Part shown: positions 34,939-44,517 of the stretch, piece after piece
Numbering within the stretch: the first letter of the stretch is position 1
How the letters are laid out: each line of letters starts with the position of its first letter
Source: CAZMNY01 sp964567745
GTDB taxonomy: Bacteria > Planctomycetota > Planctomycetia > Pirellulales > Pirellulaceae
Direction: 5' to 3'
NCBI GenBank assembly: GCA_964567745.1
Contig: CAZMNY010000010.1
Span: 1-64,000 of the forward strand
DNA length: 64,000 nucleotides
Notes under the pieces: generated by a model
Told to the model about the DNA's origin: nothing
Databases searched by the model: none
What the model saw: the letters and a program-made list of their open reading frames with translations, nothing else
Translations under genes and position numbers: made by a program

Positions 34939-36276
34939 ATGAAACGTCGAGATTTCTTGAGGACCGTTGGCGCGGGAGCAGCTGGAATTGGCGGAGGCCT
35001 CAGCGGTTGGTTTCCCGGTTTTGCGCAGACGCTAGCCGAAGAAAAGCAACGCAAGCGACAGTGCGTCTTGCTTTGGATGAGCGGCGGACCGAGCCAGATG
35101 GATACGTTCGACATGAAGCCGGGCCACGCAAACGGTGGAGAATTCAAGGAGATTTCCACAAGCGTTCCCGGGCTCAAGTTCAGCGAACATCTTCCCAAGT
35201 TGGCGAAACATGCCGAACACATGTCGCTGATTCGCGGTTTGAGTACGAAAGAGGGCGACCACGGTCGCGGCACGTATTTGATGCGGACCGGGCAGTCGCA
35301 AAACGGTCCGATTCGTTACCCCGCCATTGGCTCAAGCCTCTCGAAACAACTGGGCAATCGCGATGGCGACTTGCCTAACTATGTCAGCATCACTCCGGCT
35401 GTCGGATTCAATCCCGCGGCGTTCAGCCCCGGCTTCCTCGGGCCTCAATATGCCGCCGCCACTGTCGGCACCTTGAACGCGCCGACTCCTCAACCGCAGA
35501 ACAATGCGAACGACGATCAGGGCTTCGCGGAATTGGGCGTCGATTTTCTGCGGCGCCAAGCCGGAGTCTCGGAACAGCAGGGCAAGTCGCGTTTGGATTT
35601 GTGGAACTCGCTGCAGACCGGGTTTCTCAAAGGGCGATCCGCCAGCTCCGCGACAGCTCAAGACACGATTTACCGCCGAGCGGTCCGGGTCATGAATGGT
35701 CGAGCCATCGAAGCGTTCAATTTGAGCGATGAACCGACCGAAGTGCGCGAGGCATACGGACGAGGCCGCTTTGGACAAGGCTGTTTGATGGCGCGACGGT
35801 TAATTGAACGCGGCGTGCCCTTCGTCGAAGTCTCGCTCGGAATCGAATCGGGCGGAGTTGGTTGGGACACCCATGCCAACAACTTCGCTTCCGTACGCAG
35901 CCTGTCCGAACAGCTCGACGCCGGTTGGGGCGCCCTGATGACCGAGCTGAGCGATCGCGGCTTGCTAGAGACGACGACGCTGCTTTGGATGGGTGAATTC
36001 GGTCGAACGCCGACGATCAACCCCAACGGCGGACGCGATCACTTCCCCAATGCATGGTCGGCAGTTTTGGCCGGTGGAGGAATCCAGGGCGGATCGATCC
36101 ACGGTAAGACAAGCGAAGACGGCCTGGAAGTCGCGGATGGCAAAGTCAATGAAACGCAAGTGCTAGCCACATTGTGCAAGGCGTTAGGTGTCGACCCGTC
36201 CCTCGAAAACATTACGCGCATCGGACGACCGGTGAAGATCGCCGAAGGGGAACCGATCGAGGAAATCCTCTCGTAG
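34939..36276 (+). CDS. DUF1501 protein with twin-arginine signal
   Basis: This is a 445-residue protein. It begins MKRRDFLRTVGAGAAGIGGG, a clear Tat signal, so it is exported folded. The DUF1501 (alkaline-phosphatase-like/sulfatase-like) domain starts RQCVLLWMSGGPSQMDTFDM and contains DHGRGTYLMRTGQSQNG, GVGWDTHANNF and WMGEFGRTPTINPNGGRDH, whose Asp, His and Glu residues could bind metal. I start at the ATG at 34939 because the Tat motif requires it; the frame is open upstream to 34813. It lies 141 bases after the DUF1549 gene as a conserved planctomycete pair. Confidence 0.9.
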   Translation: MKRRDFLRTVGAGAAGIGGGLSGWFPGFAQTLAEEKQRKRQCVLLWMSGGPSQMDTFDMKPGHANGGEFKEISTSVPGLKFSEHLPKLAKHAEHMSLIRGLSTKEGDHGRGTYLMRTGQSQNGPIRYPAIGSSLSKQLGNRDGDLPNYVSITPAVGFNPAAFSPGFLGPQYAAATVGTLNAPTPQPQNNANDDQGFAELGVDFLRRQAGVSEQQGKSRLDLWNSLQTGFLKGRSASSATAQDTIYRRAVRVMNGRAIEAFNLSDEPTEVREAYGRGRFGQGCLMARRLIERGVPFVEVSLGIESGGVGWDTHANNFASVRSLSEQLDAGWGALMTELSDRGLLETTTLLWMGEFGRTPTINPNGGRDHFPNAWSAVLAGGGIQGGSIHGKTSEDGLEVADGKVNETQVLATLCKALGVDPSLENITRIGRPVKIAEGEPIEEILS

Positions 36277-36427
36277 GACCATCGGGAATATCATCGGCCG
36301 GTCGAGTGCCTGCCGATTGCGACTCGTTGCTGCGACTCCATTAGCAGACGTCAAGTCGAGGGGCGAGAGAGGTCTCATGACCTAGATTCTGTGCCGACTT
36401 GAAGTCCTTATTTAAGAGCCTGAAATC

Positions 36428-38317
36428 ATGACGCGCCGTTCATGCCGATACGCGTTTTCGTCTCTGGTCTTGCTGAGCCTGACCGCGTTTTGCGTAACCA
36501 ATCTAGGCTGCACGAAACCAGACGCCGCAATCGACAAGGCGACCGGTCCGCCAACGTCTTCATCGACCATGCCTGCCGAATCTTCGGACACCGCTCCGCA
36601 AGATGCGACCGAAACCCCCGACGATGTGAAACCGTCGGAATCCGAGACGAAGCCAGCGGAATCCGAACCTAAGGCAGATCAAGCCAAAGCGGACGGTGCC
36701 GATGACGAGGGCAAGCCGGCTGCCGATTCTGGCGCCGCTGCGAAACCGGCGAAATTGAAGACCGAGCGAATCGTATTGTTCACGCTACAGGGACCGCTGA
36801 TTGTGGAAGTGGTGCTTTCGATCGACGGCGCGCCTCACGATCAGGCGCTGGCCAAATTGGTCGAGTATGTGCTCGAGGCGGCGGATACGAATAACGACGG
36901 CCGGCCGACCTGGGACGAATTGACGAACAGTCCAAAGTTCATCTACGGGCAGCTGGGAAATGCGGCGTTCAACACAGCCGAGATGAAACGAAATGCGATC
37001 AACTTGTACGACGTGACCAAGAACGGCCGAGTCGACGCCAGCGAAGTGCCTCGATTCCTCACGCGAAATGCCGGCGGCTCGCGTTCCTTTGACTTTCGCA
37101 GCGCAAATTACTATCGAGACATAAACCGAGGCGACTCGCCATTATTCGGACTGCTCGACTACGACGAAGATGGCCGAATCAATCAAGAGGAAGCCGCTCG
37201 CGCGGAAACGAGGTTGACCTCGCGCGACGCAGATTCCGATGGCGTTCTGTTCTCAGATGAAGTCGCCAATTCCGCCGAAGAGAGACCAGGTCCGCTTACG
37301 CAGCGTCGAGTTTCCGCTGGCGCAGCCTCGGCGTGGCTCGGCGGTAAGCCAAAGTGGACGAACATTTTGTACGCCATGGAAGAGCAGTACATGTTGGGAG
37401 GGTCGCTGAAGAAATCAGCGTTCAAACTCACACCCGACCTGTTTGATTTGCTGGACGCGAATGACGATGAACGGATCGTTTCGAATGAGCTTGCCGCGAT
37501 AGCGACCGTCGAGCCGCATGTTCGCATCGAATCGCATTTCGGCGAACGAGCCGAGGATGCCGAGTCGCCTCGGCTAAACCTCACGATGCTTCACGACGAT
37601 TTGCGTGACAGCGCATCGTTTGACGTTGGCACCGATCGGATAACGATCCAGTTGCCCAAGGACCGCATTTTGATCTTTCTCAAGGATCAAGCGCAATCCG
37701 GTCAGGCGGAACAGCAGGCGATAGCGTTGTTGGCCCAATACGACACCGACAAGAATGACTACTTGGACGAAGACGAGTTTCCCGATCAGGCGCCCGTGCT
37801 TCAAGGCGGTTTGGAGGCCTACGATACGGACGATGATGGCAAGGTCTTTAAGGCGGAGATCGTGGAGTACCTCGCCAATGCCGGAGTCGCTCAGCGGAGC
37901 CAAATTCGCTCGCGAGCAGGCGATCAAACGGACGCTTTCTTTGACGCTTTGGATGGTAATCGAGACGGCCGTCTCGATGGCCGGGAGATCTACGCGATTC
38001 CAGAGCGTATCAAACAACTGGATCGCGACAACGACGGCGAGTTGATTGTCGATGAGATACCCGGTTCGATGGCGCTGGCCATTGTTCGCGGCAATCCACA
38101 ACAGGCCGATGCGTTATTCGCCATTCCCGTCTCTCGCCCCGCTCCGCCCGAAAACGCGCCGCGCTGGTTCCTGCGAATGGATCGCAATCAGGACGGCGCG
38201 ATCGCCCGCAACGAGTTCCTTGGCGAGCAGCAACAGTTTGCCGCACTCGATGCAAACGAGGACGGGTTCGTCGCCGTCGATGAGGTTGAATCCGAGGATG
38301 AAGAGGCGGGCGAATAG
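36428..38317 (+). CDS. Secreted multi-EF-hand protein
   Basis: This is a 629-residue protein. A signal peptide ends near C28 (TNLGC), but the lipobox is not canonical (Asn at -3), so lipid attachment is uncertain. Residues 30-110 are an acidic Pro/Ala/Glu/Lys linker. Eleven EF-hand calcium loops follow, at about 153, 195, 244, 267, 343, 439, 466, 509, 532, 585 and 608; examples are DTNNDGRPTWDE, DYDEDGRINQEE and DANEDGFVAVDE. Some are degenerate (DVTKNGRVDASE, DANDDERIVSNE). It likely binds many calcium ions in the periplasm or at the surface. It follows the DUF1501 gene on the same strand after 151 bases. Confidence 0.85.
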   Translation: MTRRSCRYAFSSLVLLSLTAFCVTNLGCTKPDAAIDKATGPPTSSSTMPAESSDTAPQDATETPDDVKPSESETKPAESEPKADQAKADGADDEGKPAADSGAAAKPAKLKTERIVLFTLQGPLIVEVVLSIDGAPHDQALAKLVEYVLEAADTNNDGRPTWDELTNSPKFIYGQLGNAAFNTAEMKRNAINLYDVTKNGRVDASEVPRFLTRNAGGSRSFDFRSANYYRDINRGDSPLFGLLDYDEDGRINQEEAARAETRLTSRDADSDGVLFSDEVANSAEERPGPLTQRRVSAGAASAWLGGKPKWTNILYAMEEQYMLGGSLKKSAFKLTPDLFDLLDANDDERIVSNELAAIATVEPHVRIESHFGERAEDAESPRLNLTMLHDDLRDSASFDVGTDRITIQLPKDRILIFLKDQAQSGQAEQQAIALLAQYDTDKNDYLDEDEFPDQAPVLQGGLEAYDTDDDGKVFKAEIVEYLANAGVAQRSQIRSRAGDQTDAFFDALDGNRDGRLDGREIYAIPERIKQLDRDNDGELIVDEIPGSMALAIVRGNPQQADALFAIPVSRPAPPENAPRWFLRMDRNQDGAIARNEFLGEQQQFAALDANEDGFVAVDEVESEDEEAGE

Positions 38318-38374
38318 GGCGCTCGAGGATTGCGGAGAGGCGAAAGCTCGCGTTTCAGAGCCCCCTGCCCTGTC

Positions 38375-41300
38375 CTACTTAGGTTTCGTGTACGGAGTGA
38401 GCCCGTCCATGTATCGCCAGTTCTTGATGTAGGAAATCAGATCGGCCATTTGTTGCTGGTCGATGTTCTTTTCGAGTCCTTCCGGCATCAGCGAGACGCC
38501 GTTGGATCGCATCTCGTCGATCTCGTCGCGCGCCAGGATTTCGGTCTTGCCTTCGGCCAATTTCAGCGTGATGGAGTCGCTCGTTTCGACGGCTAGAACG
38601 CCGGTCAGCGATCGACCATCGTCGGTGATCACCGAGTAGCTGACATAGTTACTGTCGATGGCTCGATTGGGCTGGAGGATGTCGGTCAACAATTGTGCTG
38701 GCTGGCGAGTTCGCGAGTCGGCAATGTCTGGCGCGACGTCGACACCCCAATTGCCGACACGGTGACAGGTTGCACAGTTCTTGCGAAATACCAATTCGCC
38801 GCGCCGCGGATCGGCCTTCAATTTGAAGACCGGCTGGTAATCCTGCAGCACCTTCTTCCTGTCTTCGGGGATTGCGCCGGCAAACAACTTGGCGATGCGA
38901 GGCTTGAGCGAGGGCGTTGAAATCTTGAGCAATCGATTCGTGCGTACGCGATCGATCTCGCCGAGCTTAATATTGCCGCTCTGTACTTGATCGAGCAGTA
39001 AGGCGATGCGACTGCCGCGAGCTAGAGATAGATCTAGAATCGCCCTCCGCATGTCGGGTGACTCCGACGGAAATCTGCTGAGCAAGTCGGCGGTGATTGC
39101 ATCTGTGGCTGAGCGAGACAGCGCTCCAATGGACGCCAAACGAATTACGCGGGGCGTTCCTCGGTCGTAGGCGAGCTCCGCAAGCGTCTTCATGCTCGAC
39201 GCGTCATTCGGTGCCATGGCGCCCAGGAAACGAATCGATTGCACTCGTTTCGCATCCGTTTGATCCTCGCCGCGGGCGATCGCGGCAGACCTCTCGATCG
39301 TCTTCGATACGGCTCGGTCAAAACTCGGATGTTTCTTCCGCAGTGCTGGATAGCTTGACCTCGCCCTAATGACGCCATCGATGTGGCCGAGCAAGATTGC
39401 AATTGCGGCCGGGTCGTTCGAGTTCACGAGTGACTCGAGTTGACGGAGCATGCTTTCGGATTCCGGCGACTGCCTGGCCGCGAGTTGCACCAGTTCGGCA
39501 GCGAGCAGCGACGTCGACTCGTCGCGTTCCGCGCCGGCCTTAAGGCAACGCGTCAGAATCTGCTCGGCGATGTCGGCGACTTGTTTTCCCGCCGCGATCG
39601 TCGTCGCTTGCCGAGTCCACGAATCAGCCGCGCCGCGCCAAGCGATTTCGGTGAGGGCCGGGCCGTCGGCATCGCTTGCAGGAGTCAATGAGAGCGCGGC
39701 CTGACAACGGACTTGAGCGTCCTTGTCGCGACTCAATTCGCGAACGGCCTTTCGAAGTTTCTCATTGCCAGCGTCTTGTAGTAAACGAGATTCACTCAAT
39801 CGCAGGGCCTGAACTTTGACTGTTGAGTTCGGGTTCTTCAGCGCGCCTAGGATCATGGCGTCGGTCAAGCCGCTCATACTTTCCAGAAGCCAGAGTGAAC
39901 GAGCCTGTGCGAGCGGCGGGCCCTGTTTGAGTTTCGCCGCCAATAAGGAGGACAAGGAAGCGGATCGTCGTTCCAGGATCAGTCGGGCCGCCGTTTCACG
40001 ATGCCAACCGTTGTCCGCGCCCAGCGCATCGACCAGGACTTTATCCGCGGCGCCTGCCAGCAATCGCGGGCTCGGAGACGAGGTCGTATCGGGGACGACG
40101 CGATAGATTCGCCCGAGATTGTCGCCGTTGCGTTGGTCGGGTCGGTTTTTCAACTCCTCAGGCACAAACTGCGGGTGCTCGATCACAGCTCGATACATGT
40201 CGACAACGTACAGCGAGCCATCGGGGCCGTTTTCCATATTCACAGGGCGAAACCACTCGTCGGGGGACGCCAAGAACTCGACGCCATCGCGTGCGGGTTT
40301 TGATGTGAATGTTGCTCCCAGCGGTCGCATGATTTCGCGGTGGACAAGATTGCCGGTGGGATCGCAAGTCAGGGCGTTACGATGGTACACGCTCGGCAGT
40401 CGGTTGCCTGAGTAGATCGTAACGCCGCAGGCGGCGGTGAATTGATTGGCGTGCAGCGTCGACGTCGTCCACGCTCGACTGATCGGAAACAACTTCGAAT
40501 CGGCGCCCGACTTGGCCACATCGTAGGCGACCTGTTTAGCCAGAGCCGTAGGGTTGCGGCGAAGATACCGATTGGGCAAGACGATGTGCTTCAGCGGATT
40601 GCGGTTGCTACAAACGAACCGTCGCCCCGCTTCGTCAAAGGTCAGCCCGAACTGGCCGATGCCGCTAATGGCTTGATAGTCTGAACCGAGCGGGTCGAAG
40701 CGAAAGTCCATTCCGCTGATCGATAACGGTTTTGCCTGTTTGGCGCCCGGCCTGACGTCGATCACCGCGCCGCCGCGCAGCCCGTTGGCGACATAGATTT
40801 GGTTGTCGATGGACAGCGTCGGATGGTTGGCGCGAAGTTGTGAATTGAGTTCAGCAAAGCCCTGAAACCACGGTTCGATGCGATCGGCTTTGCCGTCATG
40901 GTCATCATCCGGCAGATAAGCAACGCGGCCGCCGATTGTGGCGATGACGCCCGTCCTCCATGGTTGGATGCCGTTGGCGAAGAAAAGTTTATCGGCGAAC
41001 ACTTTGGCGGTTTCAAAGATTCCGTCGCCATCCTTGTCATAGAGAATCTTAATCGTCGAACTCGGCGCCTCGCCCTCAGCCGGTCCGTGCGGGTAGTCTC
41101 GCATCTCGGCGACCCAAAGCCGGCCCGATGCGTCGAACCTCATCGCGACGGGGTCGATGACTTGCGGTTCTTGCGCCACCAACTCGATACGCAAGCCATC
41201 GGGGAGGTGGATGTGCTTGATCGCCTCTTTGGCGCCCAGCGGACTGGAGAATTCTGCACTCGCAGCCGACGCTTGTTTGCCGGGTGGCGATTTCGCTTGA

Positions 41301-41377
41301 GCCGTTTCGCCGTCGACTCGCGCAGCCGTGGTGATTAGCGCGATTGAAAACAAGGACAGCCAGCACCATCGAATCAT
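38375..41377 (-). CDS. PVC-type haem-binding dehydrogenase (cytochrome c)
   Basis: This 1000-residue secreted protein has an N-terminal signal (MIRWCWLSLFSIALITTAAR). A beta-propeller of the PVC membrane-bound dehydrogenase type covers about 50-410 (MRFDASGRLWVAEMRDYPHG, KILYDKDGDGIFETA, SLYVVDMYRAVIEHPQFVP). HEAT-like helical repeats span about 430-830, and a C-terminal cytochrome c domain has CxxCH in KNCATCHRVGNWG near residue 870. It probably oxidises a sugar or alcohol and passes electrons to its own haem. I start at the ATG at 41377, not the frame start at 41431, because the signal peptide begins there. It converges with the EF-hand gene. Confidence 0.9.
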   Translation of the reverse strand: MIRWCWLSLFSIALITTAARVDGETAQAKSPPGKQASAASAEFSSPLGAKEAIKHIHLPDGLRIELVAQEPQVIDPVAMRFDASGRLWVAEMRDYPHGPAEGEAPSSTIKILYDKDGDGIFETAKVFADKLFFANGIQPWRTGVIATIGGRVAYLPDDDHDGKADRIEPWFQGFAELNSQLRANHPTLSIDNQIYVANGLRGGAVIDVRPGAKQAKPLSISGMDFRFDPLGSDYQAISGIGQFGLTFDEAGRRFVCSNRNPLKHIVLPNRYLRRNPTALAKQVAYDVAKSGADSKLFPISRAWTTSTLHANQFTAACGVTIYSGNRLPSVYHRNALTCDPTGNLVHREIMRPLGATFTSKPARDGVEFLASPDEWFRPVNMENGPDGSLYVVDMYRAVIEHPQFVPEELKNRPDQRNGDNLGRIYRVVPDTTSSPSPRLLAGAADKVLVDALGADNGWHRETAARLILERRSASLSSLLAAKLKQGPPLAQARSLWLLESMSGLTDAMILGALKNPNSTVKVQALRLSESRLLQDAGNEKLRKAVRELSRDKDAQVRCQAALSLTPASDADGPALTEIAWRGAADSWTRQATTIAAGKQVADIAEQILTRCLKAGAERDESTSLLAAELVQLAARQSPESESMLRQLESLVNSNDPAAIAILLGHIDGVIRARSSYPALRKKHPSFDRAVSKTIERSAAIARGEDQTDAKRVQSIRFLGAMAPNDASSMKTLAELAYDRGTPRVIRLASIGALSRSATDAITADLLSRFPSESPDMRRAILDLSLARGSRIALLLDQVQSGNIKLGEIDRVRTNRLLKISTPSLKPRIAKLFAGAIPEDRKKVLQDYQPVFKLKADPRRGELVFRKNCATCHRVGNWGVDVAPDIADSRTRQPAQLLTDILQPNRAIDSNYVSYSVITDDGRSLTGVLAVETSDSITLKLAEGKTEILARDEIDEMRSNGVSLMPEGLEKNIDQQQMADLISYIKNWRYMDGLTPYTKPK

Positions 41378-41806
41378 TGTTGTCTCGTCAATCGTTAGGA
41401 CTCGGGGCCAAGCTCGCAAACTCGTCGACAATTCACGACGAGTCGATCTGGGCGGGATGCAAACCTACGGCTGTTATTCTATCCCGTTTGCTCCGGCCGT
41501 GCGCGTTGGTTCGAATCGTGCGGATTGGGCCGTTTCTTTGCATCAAGTTGTGGCTGCGGAATTTTGATTTCGGGTTGCGCCGAATGAAGCTTTCGCACGT
41601 CGAGCGTTGAAGAAAATCTGAGGCGTGATTCGGAAACGAGCCAACTTGCATGACTCAACGCGACGATGGGTATTGACGCTACGGATGTGGCTAATGGAGG
41701 AATGGACTCCATCATATTGAGCATTGCCTTTACGGCTTAGGAAGGATCTTAGAATCATGGCGTCGGATCGCCGTGAGATGGATCTGCTTCTGCAAGGAGT
41801 CAACAG
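41378..41806. other. Divergent intergenic region
   Basis: Some 430 bases separate the divergent starts of the PVC-type dehydrogenase and the beta-barrel protein. A TAGAAT near 41748 could be a -10 element for the barrel gene, but no good -35 lies at 16-18 bases. Short frames in the region are not convincing genes and no tRNA-like fold was found. Confidence 0.4.
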
Positions 41807-43444
41807 ATGAAGTCCCTTTTCACATTCGGGGCATGGTGTGTTACAACCGCCTCAATTGTTGCGATAGCCTCGGCCCAATTTCCGGCGCCCCAAACGGGCT
41901 CGCCGTATTGGTCAAACACAGATACCTCGGCCGCCATCGGTTTGGGGGTCGCCGCGCAGCCGACGGATTACTGGTATCAACGCGACGACTCGCCGGTACT
42001 GCCGTCGCAACCAAATCAAGCGCCGGCTGTGCAAGCACCCGCGGTACATCCGGCAGCTGTTCCCGCACCGGCCGTTCCAGCGCCTCATAGCCATCTTCAT
42101 CCGCAGGTGCAACAGCCGCAGTACGGACATCCAGCCGTTCCGCATTTCCAATCGCGGCAGAACCTGGCCCCGCCGAGCATCGCGCCGCACAGTATTGCAC
42201 TGCCCAGCATCGGGCGGCACGGTCAAGTGCCTCATGCTCAATCGGGCGCGCCCCACGCGGGCATTTGGTCGCAGGATAACACCGGCTCATTCAGACCCGC
42301 TTTCGACACTGGCGCTTATGCATGCGAACAACCCAACTACGGAGTTGGTCGCTTGAGGCACGGCGGCGGTTGGTTTGGAGGCGTTGGCGGTCTCTATATG
42401 ACTCGCGACAACGCCAACAAAGTTTGGCTCAGCGTCGACGACGACAACATTACCGACAAAGTGATGACGACTCACGACGCCGATATGGGATTCGGCGTCG
42501 GTTTTGAAGCCAGTATTGGCCGCTACTATTGCAACAACACTCGGGCGTGGCAGCTCTCCTACTGGGGCATTTCCCCCAATGAGCAAGAGCACAGTGTGTA
42601 CGCTGGCGTCGACACCGTTGGCAACCTGGGTACATCGAGAACGTTTGACGGGCTCCAGTACAACGGCGGAAACGTTGCCGACTTCTACAACGACGAGGAT
42701 GTCCACCGTCTGCGACGCAATTACGATTTCCACAACTTTGAATTCAACATCATGGGCGCGCCGGGATACGCGGCGGCCGTTGGTTGCGGCGCACCGTTTG
42801 GTGATGTTGGCGGCAACTGCGGAACGTGCGGCAATGGCGTAGGCGGCTGCGGCGGATGTTCCGCTTGCGTTTCGTCATGCGACTGGCGATTCAACTGGCT
42901 AGCCGGTTTCCGCTATTTTCAATTCAGCGAAGATTTCCTCTATTCCAGCGATGCTGCGGACACTGTGTTCACAGGCGCCCCGGAAGAAGTTCACTACGAT
43001 ATCGACATTGAGAATCACTTGATCGGTTTTCAGCTGGGTGGAATCGCTGACTACTGTTGGAGCTCACGTTGGAACTTCCGTAACTCGATCAAAGTCGGCG
43101 CCTACGCCTCGCATATCAACCACCGTTCGCGAATCTACGGATCGGCCGGAACGGCGACAATCAATAATATCAACAGTCCCTACAACGGCGATGACTGGCT
43201 GGTCAGCTCAGCCAAGAATGACGTCGCCTTTATGGCGGAATGGGATACGGCTCTCACCTACCAATGGACATGCAATTGGCGTGCTCGCATGGGCTATCGA
43301 GCCGTCGCGATCACTGGCGTTGCCTTTGCGGGCGAGCAGATTCCGACAGAGACTTACGTTGATCTCGGAAACGTGCGAATCATTGACTCCAACGGAAGCA
43401 TGATTCTTCACGGCGGCTACGCGTCTCTCGAGTACAGCTACTAA
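41807..43444 (+). CDS. Outer membrane beta-barrel protein, BBP7-like
   Basis: This is a 545-residue protein. The signal peptide (1-24, ending IASAQ) is followed by a Pro/Ala/His/Gln-rich linker (about 65-150, with PAVPAPHSHLHP). A beta-rich domain of about 350 residues has alternating aromatic strands (WFGGVGGLYMTRDN, NWLAGFRYFQFSEDF, HLIGFQLGGIADYCW, WRARMGYRAVAITGV) and ends with aromatic YASLEYSY, as in outer membrane barrels. A Gly/Cys-rich loop with seven or eight Cys (about 325-355) is unusual. AAGGAG precedes the ATG. It likely sits in the outer membrane; pore or structural role unknown. Confidence 0.8.
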   Translation: MKSLFTFGAWCVTTASIVAIASAQFPAPQTGSPYWSNTDTSAAIGLGVAAQPTDYWYQRDDSPVLPSQPNQAPAVQAPAVHPAAVPAPAVPAPHSHLHPQVQQPQYGHPAVPHFQSRQNLAPPSIAPHSIALPSIGRHGQVPHAQSGAPHAGIWSQDNTGSFRPAFDTGAYACEQPNYGVGRLRHGGGWFGGVGGLYMTRDNANKVWLSVDDDNITDKVMTTHDADMGFGVGFEASIGRYYCNNTRAWQLSYWGISPNEQEHSVYAGVDTVGNLGTSRTFDGLQYNGGNVADFYNDEDVHRLRRNYDFHNFEFNIMGAPGYAAAVGCGAPFGDVGGNCGTCGNGVGGCGGCSACVSSCDWRFNWLAGFRYFQFSEDFLYSSDAADTVFTGAPEEVHYDIDIENHLIGFQLGGIADYCWSSRWNFRNSIKVGAYASHINHRSRIYGSAGTATINNINSPYNGDDWLVSSAKNDVAFMAEWDTALTYQWTCNWRARMGYRAVAITGVAFAGEQIPTETYVDLGNVRIIDSNGSMILHGGYASLEYSY

Positions 43445-43570
43445 TCATCGAGTCGCTGCAAATCGGATGCACCAAAATCGCGCCCGCTGATTTCCACCGC
43501 AAAGTCGAGTGTCGCGGTGGGCGAGCGAGTGCGTCTCCTTGCGGGCCTGGCGCGGCCCAACTTGGTCTAC

Positions 43571-43607
43571 ACCCCGACCGACAAATCGTCGGTCGGGGTG
43601 TTTTCTT
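43571..43607 (+). terminator. Rho-independent terminator after the beta-barrel gene
   Basis: A perfect 12-bp stem (ACCCCGACCGAC and GTCGGTCGGGGT) with a 5-base loop is followed by GTTTTCTT. It lies 127 bases after the stop of the barrel gene and occupies part of the 303-base gap before the next gene. Confidence 0.85.
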
Positions 43608-43747
43608 GCGCGACACGATAGGGATTGAGCCCGGATTCAACGGTCCAACGGCCGGAATTAACGGAATAGCCTTGATTGGCGGCTCCCATCCGTACAGGCT
43701 AGAGACATACGTTCTTGCATTCTCGCAATCCAACTGAGTGGCGTCCC

Positions 43748-44302
43748 ATGTCGCGTTTTGCTCTAGCTCTGACAGTTCTTGCAGTTTCGTTTAGCTCTGC
43801 ATTGGCGCAAGACCCGCCAGCCAAGGAAGAAGCCAAAACGGCGACCAAGGTGCCCGCCAAGAAAAAAGAGTCGCCCTACGCCAAGCTTCCCAAGCCGTTT
43901 GACGAGATCAAATTTGAGTTTGAGAAGCTCGAAGAGGACGGACTGTTCAAAGTTGTCGACGTCAAATTCGACTTTATCGCCGATTCACAGGATCAGGGGG
44001 TCAGCTGGACCCTGGAAGTGCAACGCCGCGCGACGTGTCGACGAGCTACCTCGTTGCTCAAGAATCTTCGTGAAGTGCGATTCTCCCATCTGTCAAAAGA
44101 CACCCGAAGCAAGTTGCCAATCTACAAAACGGTTCTTGAGTATCCGGGGATCTTGGATCAAGCTGCCGCTCAAGGGAAGACGCTGTTGAGGACGGAGCGT
44201 TTTCGAGTTTGGATCCCGCTCACCGATGTCGAAGCGCGACGGCTCATCGGCCGCGATGCGAACCTCGTCGAAATGGGGCGTTTGAAGCGGCCGCCCAAAT
44301 AG
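43748..44302 (+). CDS. Small secreted protein of unknown function
   Basis: This 184-residue protein has a signal peptide (MSRFALALTVLAVSFSSALA, then Q), a Lys/Ala-rich segment (KEEAKTATKVPAKKKE) and a domain of about 140 residues (FDEIKFEFEKLEEDGLFKVV, then VQRRATCRRATSLLKNLREV, FRVWIPLTDVEARRLIG). I do not recognise it. The ATG at 43748 begins the signal peptide; the frame is open back to 43715. It stands alone after a terminator. Confidence 0.7.
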   Translation: MSRFALALTVLAVSFSSALAQDPPAKEEAKTATKVPAKKKESPYAKLPKPFDEIKFEFEKLEEDGLFKVVDVKFDFIADSQDQGVSWTLEVQRRATCRRATSLLKNLREVRFSHLSKDTRSKLPIYKTVLEYPGILDQAAAQGKTLLRTERFRVWIPLTDVEARRLIGRDANLVEMGRLKRPPK

Positions 44303-44517
44303 AGCGAACCCTTCCTTCCGAATGGCTCTTCGCCTAACGGTATGCTGTCATCCGGATCCGTCGCATCTAGTCGCGTTGTGCTCCTCCACGGCGCGTTCTC
44401 TCTCGCTCAGCGCCGTCGCTCCACTGCGCCCCATACAACAACGCGACCGCTGAACGTCATTCGCGTTGACGCTCGGAGACGGATTCTGTAATCTCCTCGC
44501 AACCTATTGAGGGAATG

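Noticed and set aside
41510..41540. tRNA T-arm-like GGTTCGAATCGTG
   Set aside because: No acceptor stem, anticodon arm or D-arm can be folded around it.
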